Assembly (NCBI RefSeq): GCF_036311985.1
Contig: NZ_JAZDCJ010000052.1
Direction: 5' to 3' (one strand)
DNA length: 35,761 bases
From: JAZDCJ01 sp036311985
GTDB taxonomy: Bacteria > Actinomycetota > Actinomycetes > Actinomycetales > Micrococcaceae
This document shows positions 23,274 through 32,351 of the stretch, piece by piece (positions within the stretch are counted from its first letter, which is position 1; each line of letters starts with the position of its first letter). The notes beneath the pieces are model-generated. The model was not told the DNA's origin. It made no database searches and saw only the letters and a program-made list of their open reading frames with translations. The translations under genes were made by a program, and so were the position numbers.

Positions 23274-24578
23274 ATGGCTCCCACACCACGGATGTTGAAC
23301 CGCCAGGTCATCGCATGGGCATCGTGGGATTGGGGGTCGGCGGCGATCAACGCCGTCATGACGACGTTCGTCTTCACCGTCTACCTCACGAGCAGCGCCT
23401 TCGGCAGCAGCGCGGACACGTCCGCGGCCCTGAGCCTGGCCCTCACGGTGGCCGGCCTCGCGATCGCGCTCCTGGCCCCCGTGACGGGCCAGCGCTCCGA
23501 CGCCGGTGGGCGGCGGCGCTTCTGGCTCGGCGTGAACTCGGTCCTCGTCGCCCTCGCGACGGCCGCGTGCTTCTTCGTCGCCCCCGATCCCGGCTTTCTG
23601 GTCCTCGGCGTCGTCCTCATCGCCGTGGCGAGCGTCTTCGCCGAGTTCGCGACCGTCAACTACAACGCGATGCTGCCGCAGATCTCGACGCCGGCCACGC
23701 TGGGCAAGGTCTCCGGCTTCGGCTGGGGCATGGGCTACCTCGGCGGGATCATGGCCCTGGCGATCGTCCTGTTCGGCTTCGTCCAGCCCGTCGTGGACTG
23801 GCCCGGGGCGAGCACCGAGAACGCGCTGAACCTGCGCCTCGTCGCCGTCTTCTCCGCCGTCTGGTTCTTCGCCTTCGCCCTGCCCGTCCTCTTCGCCGTC
23901 CCGGAGCTCCCGCGCCGGGCCCAGGCGTCCAAGACGGGCTTCCTCGAGTCCTACCGGATCCTCTTCCGCCACATCGCCTCGATCGGCCGCCGCAATCCGC
24001 ACACGCTGTTCTTCCTCCTCGCCTCGGCGGTGTTCCGCGACGGCCTCGCCGCCGTCTTCACCTTCGGCGGCGTCATCGCCGCGGGCACGTTCGGGTTCAC
24101 GACCTCGGAGGTGATCGTCTTCGCGATCGCCGGCAACGTGGTCGCGGCGGCCGGAGCGATCGCGGGCGGCTTCCTCGATGACAGGATCGGCCCCAAGGCC
24201 GTCATCATCGGCTCGCTCGCGGGCCTGATCGTGGCCGGCCTCGGGGTGTTCTTCTCCCCCGGCACCTCGGGCTTCTGGCTCTTCGGCCTGCTCCTGTGCC
24301 TCTTCGTGGGCCCCGCGCAAGCGGCCTCGCGCGGCTACATCGCCCGCCTCGCCGAGCCTGGCCGGGAGGGCGAGCTGTTCGGGCTCTACGCCACCACGGG
24401 GCGCGCCGTGAGCTTCCTGGCCCCGGGGCTCTTCACGGTCGCGATCGTGCTCGCCCGCCCCGTCGTCGGCGAGGACGCCGCCCAGCGCTACGGCATCCTC
24501 GGGATCCTCGTCGTCCTGCTCGCCGGCTTGCTCCTGCTGCTCCCGGTCCGCTCACCGGAGCGGGCGCCTACTTCGTGA
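23274..24578 (+). CDS. UMF1-family MFS transporter (Atg22-like)
   Basis: 434-residue membrane protein with about 12 hydrophobic segments. The N-terminal motif VIAWASWDWGSAAINAVMTTFVFTVYL is the mark of the UMF1/Atg22-like branch, which in yeast exports amino acids from the vacuole. QRSDAGGRRRFWL is the first cytoplasmic loop (DxGGRR). The bacterial members have no settled substrate. ATG 23274 is fixed by the -10 box six bases away. Its last 11 bases overlap the convergent dcd gene. It diverges from the mnh operon. Confidence 0.88.
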   Translation: MAPTPRMLNRQVIAWASWDWGSAAINAVMTTFVFTVYLTSSAFGSSADTSAALSLALTVAGLAIALLAPVTGQRSDAGGRRRFWLGVNSVLVALATAACFFVAPDPGFLVLGVVLIAVASVFAEFATVNYNAMLPQISTPATLGKVSGFGWGMGYLGGIMALAIVLFGFVQPVVDWPGASTENALNLRLVAVFSAVWFFAFALPVLFAVPELPRRAQASKTGFLESYRILFRHIASIGRRNPHTLFFLLASAVFRDGLAAVFTFGGVIAAGTFGFTTSEVIVFAIAGNVVAAAGAIAGGFLDDRIGPKAVIIGSLAGLIVAGLGVFFSPGTSGFWLFGLLLCLFVGPAQAASRGYIARLAEPGREGELFGLYATTGRAVSFLAPGLFTVAIVLARPVVGEDAAQRYGILGILVVLLAGLLLLLPVRSPERAPTS

Positions 24579-25149
24579 GCGTCGTGCGGTGGAAGTTCCG
24601 GTGGCTGCGCGAGGCCGTCGGCCCGCGCTGGCCCTGATAACGGTTCCCGTACTCCCCGGAACCGTAGGGGTGCTCGGCCGGGGAGCTGAGGCGGAAGAAG
24701 CACAACTGGCCGATCTTCGATCCCGGCCACAGCTTGATCGGCAGCGTCGCCATGTTGGAGAGCTCGAGCGTCACATGCCCGGAGAATCCCGGGTCGATGA
24801 ACCCCGCGGTCGAGTGCGTCAGCAGGCCCAGGCGGCCGAGGGAGGACTTGCCCTCGAGCCGCGCGGCGATGTCGTCCGGCAGCGTCACGGTCTCGTAGGT
24901 CGAACCCAGCACGAACTCCCCCGGGTGCAGGATGAACGGCTCGTCCGGTTCCACCTCGACGAGCCGGGTGAGGTCCGGCTGGTCGAGCGCGGGATCGATG
25001 TGCGCGTACTTGTGGTTGTCGAAGAGCCGGAAGTACCGGTCGATCCGCACGTCGACGCTGGACGGCTGGATCATCTCCTTCTCCAGCGGGTCCAGCACGA
25101 TGCGGCCGGCGTCGAGTTCGGTTCGGATGTCGCGGTCGGAGATCAGCAC
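24568..25149 (-). CDS. dcd: dCTP deaminase
   Basis: 193-residue trimeric enzyme converting dCTP to dUTP for thymidylate synthesis. Motifs in order: GKSSLGRLG at 100-108, THSTAGFIDPGFSGH around 111-125, catalytic E129 in TLEL, and a C-terminal SGEYGNRYQGQRGPTAS lid. The STAG sequence is shared with the bifunctional dCTP deaminase/dUTPase of M. tuberculosis, so direct formation of dUMP is possible. GTG 25149 fits the usual N-terminus (LISDRDIR) and has TATTTT exactly six bases upstream, so it is probably leaderless. It overlaps the convergent MFS gene by 11 bases. Confidence 0.96.
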   Translation of the reverse strand: MLISDRDIRTELDAGRIVLDPLEKEMIQPSSVDVRIDRYFRLFDNHKYAHIDPALDQPDLTRLVEVEPDEPFILHPGEFVLGSTYETVTLPDDIAARLEGKSSLGRLGLLTHSTAGFIDPGFSGHVTLELSNMATLPIKLWPGSKIGQLCFFRLSSPAEHPYGSGEYGNRYQGQRGPTASRSHRNFHRTTLTK

Positions 25150-25155
25150 GTGACC

Positions 25156-25161
25156 AAAATA
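25156..25161 (-). promoter_or_regulatory. -10 box, leaderless-type promoter of dcd
   Basis: TATTTT on the minus strand, then GGTCAC, then GTG 25149: six-base spacing. This is one of the few AT-rich hexamers in the region. Confidence 0.65.
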
Positions 25162-25188
25162 GCGTATCCACGCCCGCGGGCGCGGGGC

Positions 25189-25194
25189 TATCCT
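25189..25194 (+). promoter_or_regulatory. -10 box of the M15 carboxypeptidase gene
   Basis: TATCCT on the plus strand, 51 bases before ATG 25246, giving a leader of about 45 bases with a GGGGGAAC ribosome site. It is divergent from the dcd promoter 27 bases to the left. Confidence 0.5.
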
Positions 25195-25245
25195 AGGCAC
25201 AGGGTCCCGCACGGCCCGCCTGAGCCCCCGGGGGAACGCCAGATC

Positions 25246-26040
25246 ATGAAGCCACACCGACACCGCGGCGCCGCGGCCCTGGCCGCCACGGCGGTCCTCG
25301 CCCTGTGCGCGGCGCTGCCGGCCCAGGCGGCTCCGTCGGCGGGGCCGGAGGCGGACGCGACCCGCGATCCGGCGTCGTTCGAGGTCCTGGTCAACGCCGA
25401 GAACCCGCTGGACCCGCTCGACTACGTGCCCGCCGGGCTGACGCCCGCGGCCGGCTCGCAGAACCTCATGGTCCCGGAAGCCGCGATCGCCCTGGCCCTG
25501 CTCGTGGAGGGGGCGCGGCTCGACGGACACGCGCTCGTCGTCGAGAGCGCCTACCGCTCCTACGAGCGCCAGGCGCAGGTCTTCCGCAGCTACGCCGCGC
25601 GCTATGGCGAGGCCTACGCCTCGAAGATCTCCGCCCGCCCCGGAACGAGCGAGCACCAGCTGGGGCTCGCCGCCGACGTCGGGCTGGCGGGCGGGCAGTG
25701 CTCGCTCCACCGCTGCTTCGGGGACACGGCCGCCGGCCGCTGGGTCGCCGCGCACGCCGTCGACTACGGCTTCATCATCCGCTATCCCGAGGGGGCCGAG
25801 GACGCGACGGGCTACGCCTACGAGCCGTGGCACCTGCGCTTCCTCGGCGAGGGGGCCGCGGCGGACTTCGAGGCCTCCGGAGCCGCCAGCTACGAGGAGT
25901 ACGTCGCGGCGCGGACGACGCCGGAGCCCGCCCCGGAGCCGGAGCCCGAGCCGGGCGCGGACCCGGCGCCGCGGAACTCGATCGTCCCCTTCCTCCCCGG
26001 CCACACCGCCCCGTGGGACTGGCGGCCGCGCTGGCACTAG
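25246..26040 (+). CDS. Secreted M15-family D-alanyl-D-alanine carboxypeptidase (VanY/DdcY-like)
   Basis: 264-residue exported zinc peptidase that trims the terminal D-Ala of peptidoglycan stems. Signal peptide: basic KPHRHR, hydrophobic 9-25, and an AQA cleavage site near residue 28. The M15B motifs are complete: SAYRSYERQ with R104, zinc ligands H137 and D144 in SEHQLGLAADV, catalytic E193 and zinc ligand H196 in EPWHLRFLG. C151 and C157 may form a disulfide. The tail after ~224 has a proline-glutamate tract (PEPAPEPEPEPG) and ends in tryptophan-rich WDWRPRWH. ATG 25246 begins the signal peptide. It does not by itself imply glycopeptide resistance, since no vanHAX genes are near. Confidence 0.93.
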   Translation: MKPHRHRGAAALAATAVLALCAALPAQAAPSAGPEADATRDPASFEVLVNAENPLDPLDYVPAGLTPAAGSQNLMVPEAAIALALLVEGARLDGHALVVESAYRSYERQAQVFRSYAARYGEAYASKISARPGTSEHQLGLAADVGLAGGQCSLHRCFGDTAAGRWVAAHAVDYGFIIRYPEGAEDATGYAYEPWHLRFLGEGAAADFEASGAASYEEYVAARTTPEPAPEPEPEPGADPAPRNSIVPFLPGHTAPWDWRPRWH

Positions 26041-26059
26041 GCCGCCGGCCCGGGGCCTA
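26038..26059. terminator. Inverted repeat across two convergent stop codons, possible bidirectional terminator
   Basis: TAGGCC-(10 bases)-GGCCTA: perfect 6-bp arms, each beginning with the TAG stop of the gene on that side (M15 peptidase and kynA). The 10-base centre is itself GC-rich and self-complementary. No U-tract follows on either strand, so terminator function is uncertain. Confidence 0.4.
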
Positions 26060-26911
26060 CGCCCCGATCTCGGTGCGGACCGCGAAGAGCTCCGGGAAGA
26101 ACGTCAGCTCGAGCGCCTTCTTGAGGAAGCCGACGCCGGAGGACCCGCCCGTGCCGCGCTTGAATCCGATCGTCCGCTCCACCGTCTTGAGGTGGCGGAA
26201 GCGCCAGAACTGGAAGTTCTCCTCCAGGTCCACGAGCTCCTCGCACGCCTCGTAGAGGTCCCAGTGGCCCGCCGCGTCCTCGTAGATCTCCTTGAAGACC
26301 GCGACGAGCTCCTCCGTGAACACGTGCGCCTGCGTGACGTCGCGCTCCAGCAGCGACGCCGGCACGTCGAGGCCCCGGCGGGACAGGAGCCGGATGAACT
26401 CGTCGTAGACCGACGGCGCCGCCAGCAGCTCCTTCAGCAGCGCGTGCGCGTCGGGGTCGGCCGCGAACACGTCCACCATGGCCGCGTTCTTGTTCCCGAG
26501 CATGAACTCCACGGCCCGGTACTGGAAGGACTGGAAGCCGCTCGAGGAGCCCAGCGAGCCCCGGAACTCCGCGTACTCGGACGGCGTGAGCGTGGCCAGG
26601 ACGCTCCACTGCTCGGTCAGCGTGCGCTGGATGTGCTTGACGCGCGCGATGTGCTTGAGCGCGAACCGCAGGTCGTCCCCGCGCAGCCGGGCCGTGATCG
26701 CGCGCAGCTCGTGCAGCATGAGCTTGAGCCACAGCTCCGAGGTCTGGTGCTGGATGATGAACAGCAGCTCGTCGTGGTGCTCCGGGCGGCTCACGGGGTG
26801 CTGGGAGGCCAGCAGGGTGTCCAGCCCCAGATAGGAGCCGTAGCTCATCTTGTCGCGGAAATCGGTCTCGATTCCCTCCTCCAGGGCCCGGGTGTTCTTC
26901 TCGACGCTCAC
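26057..26911 (-). CDS. kynA: Tryptophan 2,3-dioxygenase
   Basis: Heme enzyme converting L-tryptophan to N-formylkynurenine, 284 residues, typical bacterial length. All known functional residues are present, and their positions match the numbering I recall for the Xanthomonas campestris enzyme: H55 (IIQHQTSELW), Y113, R117 (EFRGSLGSSSGFQS), proximal heme ligand H240 (WRFRHLKTVER) and T254 (GTGGSSGVGFL). GTG 26911 is chosen because the ATG eight bases upstream runs into a stop after three codons. TACGAT lies six bases before the GTG, so it is probably leaderless although only 16 bases separate it from the fumarase gene. No kynureninase or formamidase gene is next to it. Confidence 0.96.
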   Translation of the reverse strand: MSVEKNTRALEEGIETDFRDKMSYGSYLGLDTLLASQHPVSRPEHHDELLFIIQHQTSELWLKLMLHELRAITARLRGDDLRFALKHIARVKHIQRTLTEQWSVLATLTPSEYAEFRGSLGSSSGFQSFQYRAVEFMLGNKNAAMVDVFAADPDAHALLKELLAAPSVYDEFIRLLSRRGLDVPASLLERDVTQAHVFTEELVAVFKEIYEDAAGHWDLYEACEELVDLEENFQFWRFRHLKTVERTIGFKRGTGGSSGVGFLKKALELTFFPELFAVRTEIGA

Positions 26912-26917
26912 CGCGCC

Positions 26918-26923
26918 ATCGTA
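26918..26923 (-). promoter_or_regulatory. -10 box, leaderless-type promoter of kynA
   Basis: TACGAT on the minus strand, then GGCGCG, then GTG 26911: six-base spacing, inside the 16-base gap after the fumarase stop. Any -35 would lie in the fumarase coding end. Confidence 0.6.
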
Positions 26924-26927
26924 GCCG

Positions 26928-28634
<1,707 letters not shown>

Positions 28635-28670
28635 GGTGCTTCCTCGCAGTGTCTCCCAACAGTGCCTACC

Positions 28671-28676
28671 ACTCTA
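28671..28676 (-). promoter_or_regulatory. Probable -10 box of the fumarase gene
   Basis: TAGAGT on the minus strand, 36 bases before the ATG, giving a leader of about 30 bases with a GAGGAAG ribosome site. No clear -35. Confidence 0.45.
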
Positions 28677-28746
28677 GGCCCGCCCGGACCGGTGCCGGAA
28701 ACGGTGACGGCTTGCGGCGGCGGGCGACACGTGATCGTGTGGAGCA

Positions 28747-29199
28747 ATGAGTGAAACGCCCAGCACCGAGTCCCCGGCCGACTACGACCCCGCCGTCCCG
28801 CACACGCATCTGGAGACCATCCTCGTGGCTGGCCAGGAGGATCCGGCGCGCGCCGGAGAGGTGATCGCCACCTTCCTGCAGGAGGAGGTCTTCTTCCTGA
28901 GCCGCGAAGAGGTCGCCGCGGACACGCAGAACGTCCAGCCGCTCCTGCTGCAGAACGCCGACGGCCAGCCGCTCATCGCGCTCTTCACGGATGTCCGCCG
29001 GATCCCGGGGACCTACATCGACACGGCGCCGTTCGCCGTGCGCGTCGTGGGCGCGGCCGTCGTGGACAACCTCTCCGGCGCGGGCCTCGTGATCAACCCG
29101 GGCCACCCCGTCGGCTTCGAGATCGGCCCCGACGGCGTCGACGCGATCCGCCGCGACTTCCGCCCCGACGGCTCGCAGGAGGGCCCGCAGGAGGGCTGA
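28747..29199 (+). CDS. SseB-like N-terminal domain protein
   Basis: 150-residue soluble protein with the SseB N-terminal fold: HTHLETILVAGQEDPARAG, then VFFLSREE, LLLQNADGQPLIALFTDVRRIP and INPGHPVGFEIGPDG are in the order seen in SseB-like proteins. SseB in E. coli affects serine sensitivity, but the molecular role is unknown. ATG 28747 has a TTGCGG at 28712-28717, a 17-base spacer and a TCGTGT at 28735-28740 six bases before the start, a degenerate form of the leaderless layout. A small inverted repeat ACACG-TGAT-CGTGT (28727-28740) overlaps it. It diverges from fumA and precedes the tRNA. Confidence 0.82.
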   Translation: MSETPSTESPADYDPAVPHTHLETILVAGQEDPARAGEVIATFLQEEVFFLSREEVAADTQNVQPLLLQNADGQPLIALFTDVRRIPGTYIDTAPFAVRVVGAAVVDNLSGAGLVINPGHPVGFEIGPDGVDAIRRDFRPDGSQEGPQEG

Positions 29200-29234
29200 C
29201 CACACCGGATTGCGATTCCACCACAACGGTGGGA

Positions 29235-29240
29235 TATGCT
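29235..29240 (+). promoter_or_regulatory. -10 box of the tRNA-Gly gene
   Basis: TATGCT 40 bases before the tRNA 5' end, with TTGCGA at 29210-29215 as a possible -35 (19-base spacer). Confidence 0.5.
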
Positions 29241-29280
29241 GGATTGCGCCCGCGGTAACGAACGGACTCGCGGGCGTCTT

Positions 29281-29351
29281 GCGGGCGTAGCTCAATGGTA
29301 GAGCGCCAGCTTCCCAAGCTGGACACGCGGGTTCGATTCCCGTCGCCCGCT
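29281..29351 (+). tRNA. tRNA-Gly(CCC)
   Basis: Full cloverleaf: acceptor GCGGGCG (29281-29287) pairs with CGCCCGC (29344-29350), discriminator T. D-arm AGCTCAATGGTAGAGC, anticodon stem CCAGC/GCTGG with loop TTCCCAA, so anticodon CCC at 29313-29315, decoding GGG. T-arm has the standard GGTTCGATTCC. No CCA end is encoded. No att-like duplication or integrase was seen beside it. Confidence 0.97.
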
Positions 29352-29390
29352 CTCTTTCTGCCCTGTTCCGGGCGGCCGGCCCGGCGGGCG

Positions 29391-29396
29391 TAGACT
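29391..29396 (+). promoter_or_regulatory. -10 box of panD
   Basis: TAGACT ten bases before ATG 29407. Transcription would start only a few bases before the first ATG, or about 15 before the in-frame ATG at 29419. A very short leader either way. Confidence 0.6.
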
Positions 29397-29406
29397 GGTT
29401 CCCGCC

Positions 29407-29838
29407 ATGAGACGAACCATGTTCAAGTCCAAGATCCACCGCGCCACCGTGACCCACGCCGAGCTGCACTACGTCGGTTCCGTCACGGTGGACCTCGATC
29501 TGCTCGAGGCCGCGGACATCCTCCCGGGCGAGCTCGTCAGCATCGTCGACGTGACCAACGGCGCGCGGCTCGAGACCTACACGATCCCCGGCGAGCGCGG
29601 CTCGGGCGTGATCGGGATCAACGGCGCCGCCGCCCACCTGGTCCACCGCGGAGACCTCGTGATCCTCATGAGCTACGCGCAGATGGAGACGGAGGAGGCG
29701 CGCAGCTACGTGCCGTCCGTGGTCCACGTCGACGCGGACAACCGGATCGTCGTGCTCGGGACGGATCCCTCGGAGGCCGTCGTGTCCGGGATGTCCCGGC
29801 CCCCGCACGCCCTCGCCGACGCCGCCGCCGAGTCCTAG
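29407..29838 (+). CDS. panD: Aspartate 1-decarboxylase
   Basis: Pyruvoyl enzyme making beta-alanine from L-aspartate for pantothenate and CoA, 143 residues. The proenzyme self-cleaves between G24 and S25 (HYVGSVTVD), and S25 becomes the pyruvoyl group. K9 (KSKIHRATVTHAELHY) and GVIGINGAAAHLVHRGDLVI are conserved. Start is ATG 29407. The ATG at 29419 (MFKSK) is a slightly shorter alternative. The C-terminal ~25 residues beyond DNRIVVLGTDPSE are alanine-rich and variable. No panB or panC nearby. The AEC transporter gene begins three bases after its stop, so the two share a transcript. Confidence 0.95.
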   Translation: MRRTMFKSKIHRATVTHAELHYVGSVTVDLDLLEAADILPGELVSIVDVTNGARLETYTIPGERGSGVIGINGAAAHLVHRGDLVILMSYAQMETEEARSYVPSVVHVDADNRIVVLGTDPSEAVVSGMSRPPHALADAAAES

Positions 29839-29841
29839 CCG

Positions 29842-30768
29842 GTGCTCGGGGTCCTCTCCGGCTTCGCCGTCGTCTGGGCCGTCATCGGCGTCGGATACGC
29901 CGTCGGCCGGACGGGGGTCCTCGGGCCGCACGCCCGCTACGTCCTGAACCGCCTGACCTTCTTCGTCGCGAGCCCGGCGCTGCTGTTCAACACGCTCGCC
30001 GACGCCGAACCGGCCGCGGTCCTCGGCCCCTCGCTCGCGGTCGCCGCGATCAGCGCGGTCCTCGTCGCCCTCGCCTACGTGGTCGCGACCACGTGGTGGC
30101 TGCGGCGGAGCCGCGGCGAGCGGCTCATCGGTGCGATGAGCGCGGCGACCGTGAACTCGGCGAACCTGGGCCTGCCGATCGCGGTCTACGTCCTCGGGGA
30201 CATCACCCAGGCCGCGCCGGTCATCCTATTCCAGCTGGCCCTCTTCAGCCCCGTGTTCCTGGCCCTGCTCGACGCGACGACGACGAGGCACCGGACGACG
30301 CCGACGGCGATGGTCCTGCAGACGGCCCGCAATCCGATGATCGTGGGGTCGATGCTCGGGCTGCTCTTCTCGCTCATGGACTGGAGGCTGCCGCAGCAGC
30401 TCGCCGATCCCGTGGACCTCATCGCCGGGGCGTCGATCCCGGCGATGCTCATCGCGTTCGGCATCTCCCTGGTCGGCTCGCGCCCGCTCGAGAAGGCCGC
30501 GGGGCGGCGCGCCGACGCCCTCGTGGCCACGGCCCTGAAGCTCGTCGTCCACCCGCTCCTGGCCTGGCTGATCGGGGCCTTCGCCTTCCGCCTGGCCGGC
30601 CCGGAGCTGTTCGCCGTCGTGGTCATGGCGGCCCTGCCCACGGCGCAGAACGTCTTCGTGAGCGCCTCCCGCTACGAACAGGGCGTCGTGGTCGCCAAGG
30701 ACACGGTCCTGCTGACCACGATCACGGCGATCCCGGCGATGATGCTCGTCCCGCTCCTGCTGGCCTGA
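29842..30768 (+). CDS. AEC-family transporter (auxin efflux carrier-like permease)
   Basis: 308-residue membrane protein of the AEC family, about ten hydrophobic segments in two halves of five. The N-terminal helix has VIGVGYAVGRTGVLG, the family start. The first half ends in ATVNSANLGLPIAVYVLG and the second in ALPTAQNVFVSASRYEQG, the paired N-x-G/P motifs of AEC carriers. Bacterial members move malate, malonate or other organic acids, so substrate is unassigned. GTG 29842 lies three bases after the panD stop. A role in beta-alanine or aspartate movement would be positional guesswork. Confidence 0.88.
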   Translation: MLGVLSGFAVVWAVIGVGYAVGRTGVLGPHARYVLNRLTFFVASPALLFNTLADAEPAAVLGPSLAVAAISAVLVALAYVVATTWWLRRSRGERLIGAMSAATVNSANLGLPIAVYVLGDITQAAPVILFQLALFSPVFLALLDATTTRHRTTPTAMVLQTARNPMIVGSMLGLLFSLMDWRLPQQLADPVDLIAGASIPAMLIAFGISLVGSRPLEKAAGRRADALVATALKLVVHPLLAWLIGAFAFRLAGPELFAVVVMAALPTAQNVFVSASRYEQGVVVAKDTVLLTTITAIPAMMLVPLLLA

Positions 30769-30822
30769 GGCCGCGGCGTAGCAGTACGGAATATTCGCCG
30801 GTTCCGCGGCGCTGGACCGTGG

Positions 30823-30828
30823 TAGCGT
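30823..30828 (+). promoter_or_regulatory. -10 box of the amino acid ABC transporter operon
   Basis: TAGCGT 35 bases before ATG 30858, giving a leader of about 25 bases with a GAAGGA ribosome site. An 8-bp palindrome GAATATTC at 30789-30796 lies upstream, where a regulator could bind. Confidence 0.45.
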
Positions 30829-30857
30829 TCAACTCCCCCGACCCCGAAGGACCCAGC

Positions 30858-31676
30858 ATGAACCGCCGCTTCCTAACCCTCGCCGCCACCGCCTCCGCCG
30901 CCCTGATCGCCTTGACCGCCTGCGGCGGGACCGGGGACGACGCCGGGGCCTCCTCCCCCCAGAGCGGCGGCCTCACGCTGGCGCAGGTCCAGGACGCCGG
31001 CAAGCTCGTCATCGCGACGGAGGGAACCTACCGGCCGTTCAGCTTCCACGAGGGCGGCACGGGCGAGCTCACGGGCTACGACGTCGAGGTCGCCACGGCC
31101 GTAGCGGAAAAGCTCGGCGTTCAGCCGGAGTTCCAGGAGACCCAGTGGGACGCGATCTTCGCGGGCCTCGAATCGGGCCGCTTCGACGTCATCGCCAACC
31201 AGGTCTCCATCACCCCGGCCCGCGAGGAGGTCTATTCCTTCTCCGAGCCCTACACCGTGAGCCGCGGCGTGATCGTGACGACGGCCGACACCACGGACAT
31301 CTCCTCCTTCGCGGACCTCGAGGGCAAGACGACGGCCCAGTCGCTCACGAGCAACTGGGCCGAACTCGCGAGGGAGTCCGGGGCACTGATCGAGGGCGTC
31401 GAGGGCTGGGCGCAGTCGGTGGCGCTCCTCGAGCAGGGGCGCGTCGACGCGACGATCAACGACCAGCTCACGTACCTCGACTACCAGAACACCAACGGGA
31501 ACCAGAACATCAAGGTCGCCGCGGAGACCGAGGAGACCTCGCTCAGCGCGTTCGCGTTCCGGCAGGGCAGCGACGACCTCGTCGCGGCCGTCGACGCGGC
31601 GCTCGGCGAGCTGGCCGCGGACGGGACGCTCGCGGAGCTCTCGGACAAGTACTTCGGCGCCGACGTCTCGAAGTAG
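30858..31676 (+). CDS. Polar amino acid (probably cystine) ABC transporter binding lipoprotein
   Basis: Extracytoplasmic substrate-binding lipoprotein, 272 residues, family 3. The signal peptide ends in lipobox LTAC with lipidated C22, then a linker rich in G, D, A and S. ATEGTYRPFSFHEGGTGELTGYDVEVA, ETQWDAIFAGLESGRFDVIANQVSITPAR and FSEPYTVSRGVI closely follow the TcyA/FliY cystine-binding pattern (TEGTY.PFS, NQV). The frame is open upstream to 30093, but ATG 30858 gives the signal peptide and follows GAAGGA. It is the first gene of a three-gene operon and lies near sulfur amino acid genes. Another polar amino acid is possible. Confidence 0.88.
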   Translation: MNRRFLTLAATASAALIALTACGGTGDDAGASSPQSGGLTLAQVQDAGKLVIATEGTYRPFSFHEGGTGELTGYDVEVATAVAEKLGVQPEFQETQWDAIFAGLESGRFDVIANQVSITPAREEVYSFSEPYTVSRGVIVTTADTTDISSFADLEGKTTAQSLTSNWAELARESGALIEGVEGWAQSVALLEQGRVDATINDQLTYLDYQNTNGNQNIKVAAETEETSLSAFAFRQGSDDLVAAVDAALGELAADGTLAELSDKYFGADVSK

Positions 31677-31691
31677 CCCGGCGGGCGCACC

Positions 31692-32351
31692 GTGAACTGG
31701 CAGCTGTTCCTCGACTCGCTCGGGCCGATCGCCCGGGACGGGCTGACCGGGAGTGTCCCACTGGCCCTGATCAGCTTCGCGCTGGGGCTCGCGATCGCGC
31801 TGTGCGTGGCGCTCATGAGGATCAGCCGCCGCCGGGTCGTCTCGGGGATCGCCCGCGCGTACATCTCGGTCATCCGCGGCACGCCCCTGCTCGTGCAGTT
31901 GTTCGTGATCTTCTACGGCCTGCCCTCGGTCGGCGTGACGATCAACCCGTGGCCGAGCGCGGTCATCGCGTTCTCGCTCAACGTCGGCGGCTACGCCGCG
32001 GAGGTCATCCGGGCGGCGATCCTCTCCGTCCCCAAGGGCCAGTGGGAGGCCGGGTACACGATCGGCATGTCGCGCACGCTCACCCTGCGCCGGCTCATCC
32101 TGCCCCAGGCCGCGCGCGTGTCCGTGCCGCCCTTGTCCAACACCTTCATCTCGCTCGTGAAGGACACCTCGCTCGCCTCGCTCATCCTCGTCACCGAGCT
32201 GTTCCGCCAGGCACAGCAGATCGCGGCCTTCAGCCAGCAGTTCATGGTGGTCTACCTCGCCGCGGCGCTCGTGTACTGGGTGTTCTGCCTCGTCCTGTCC
32301 GCGGGCCAGGTGCGCATCGAAAGGAGGCTGGACCGCTATGTCGCCCACTGA
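31692..32351 (+). CDS. Polar amino acid ABC transporter permease
   Basis: 219-residue inner-membrane permease of the His/Glu/Gln/Arg transporter type. The N-terminal block ISFALGLAIALCVALMR and RAYISVIRGTPLLVQLFVIFYGLP are family marks. The ATPase-contact loop AGYTIGMSRTLTLRRLILPQA is the EAA motif. Five or so hydrophobic segments. GTG 31692 lies 15 bases after the binding-protein stop. Only one permease gene exists, so it probably works as a homodimer, as in TcyB-type systems. It overlaps the ATPase gene by 14 bases. Confidence 0.93.
   Translation: MNWQLFLDSLGPIARDGLTGSVPLALISFALGLAIALCVALMRISRRRVVSGIARAYISVIRGTPLLVQLFVIFYGLPSVGVTINPWPSAVIAFSLNVGGYAAEVIRAAILSVPKGQWEAGYTIGMSRTLTLRRLILPQAARVSVPPLSNTFISLVKDTSLASLILVTELFRQAQQIAAFSQQFMVVYLAAALVYWVFCLVLSAGQVRIERRLDRYVAH

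Noticed and set aside
25246..26040. Vancomycin resistance vanY
   Set aside because: Catalytic motifs match M15B peptidases in general, but no vanHAX or two-component genes are present.
29281..29351. tRNA-Gly as integration site of a mobile element
   Set aside because: No integrase, no repeat of the tRNA 3' end and no composition change in the flanks. panD follows directly.
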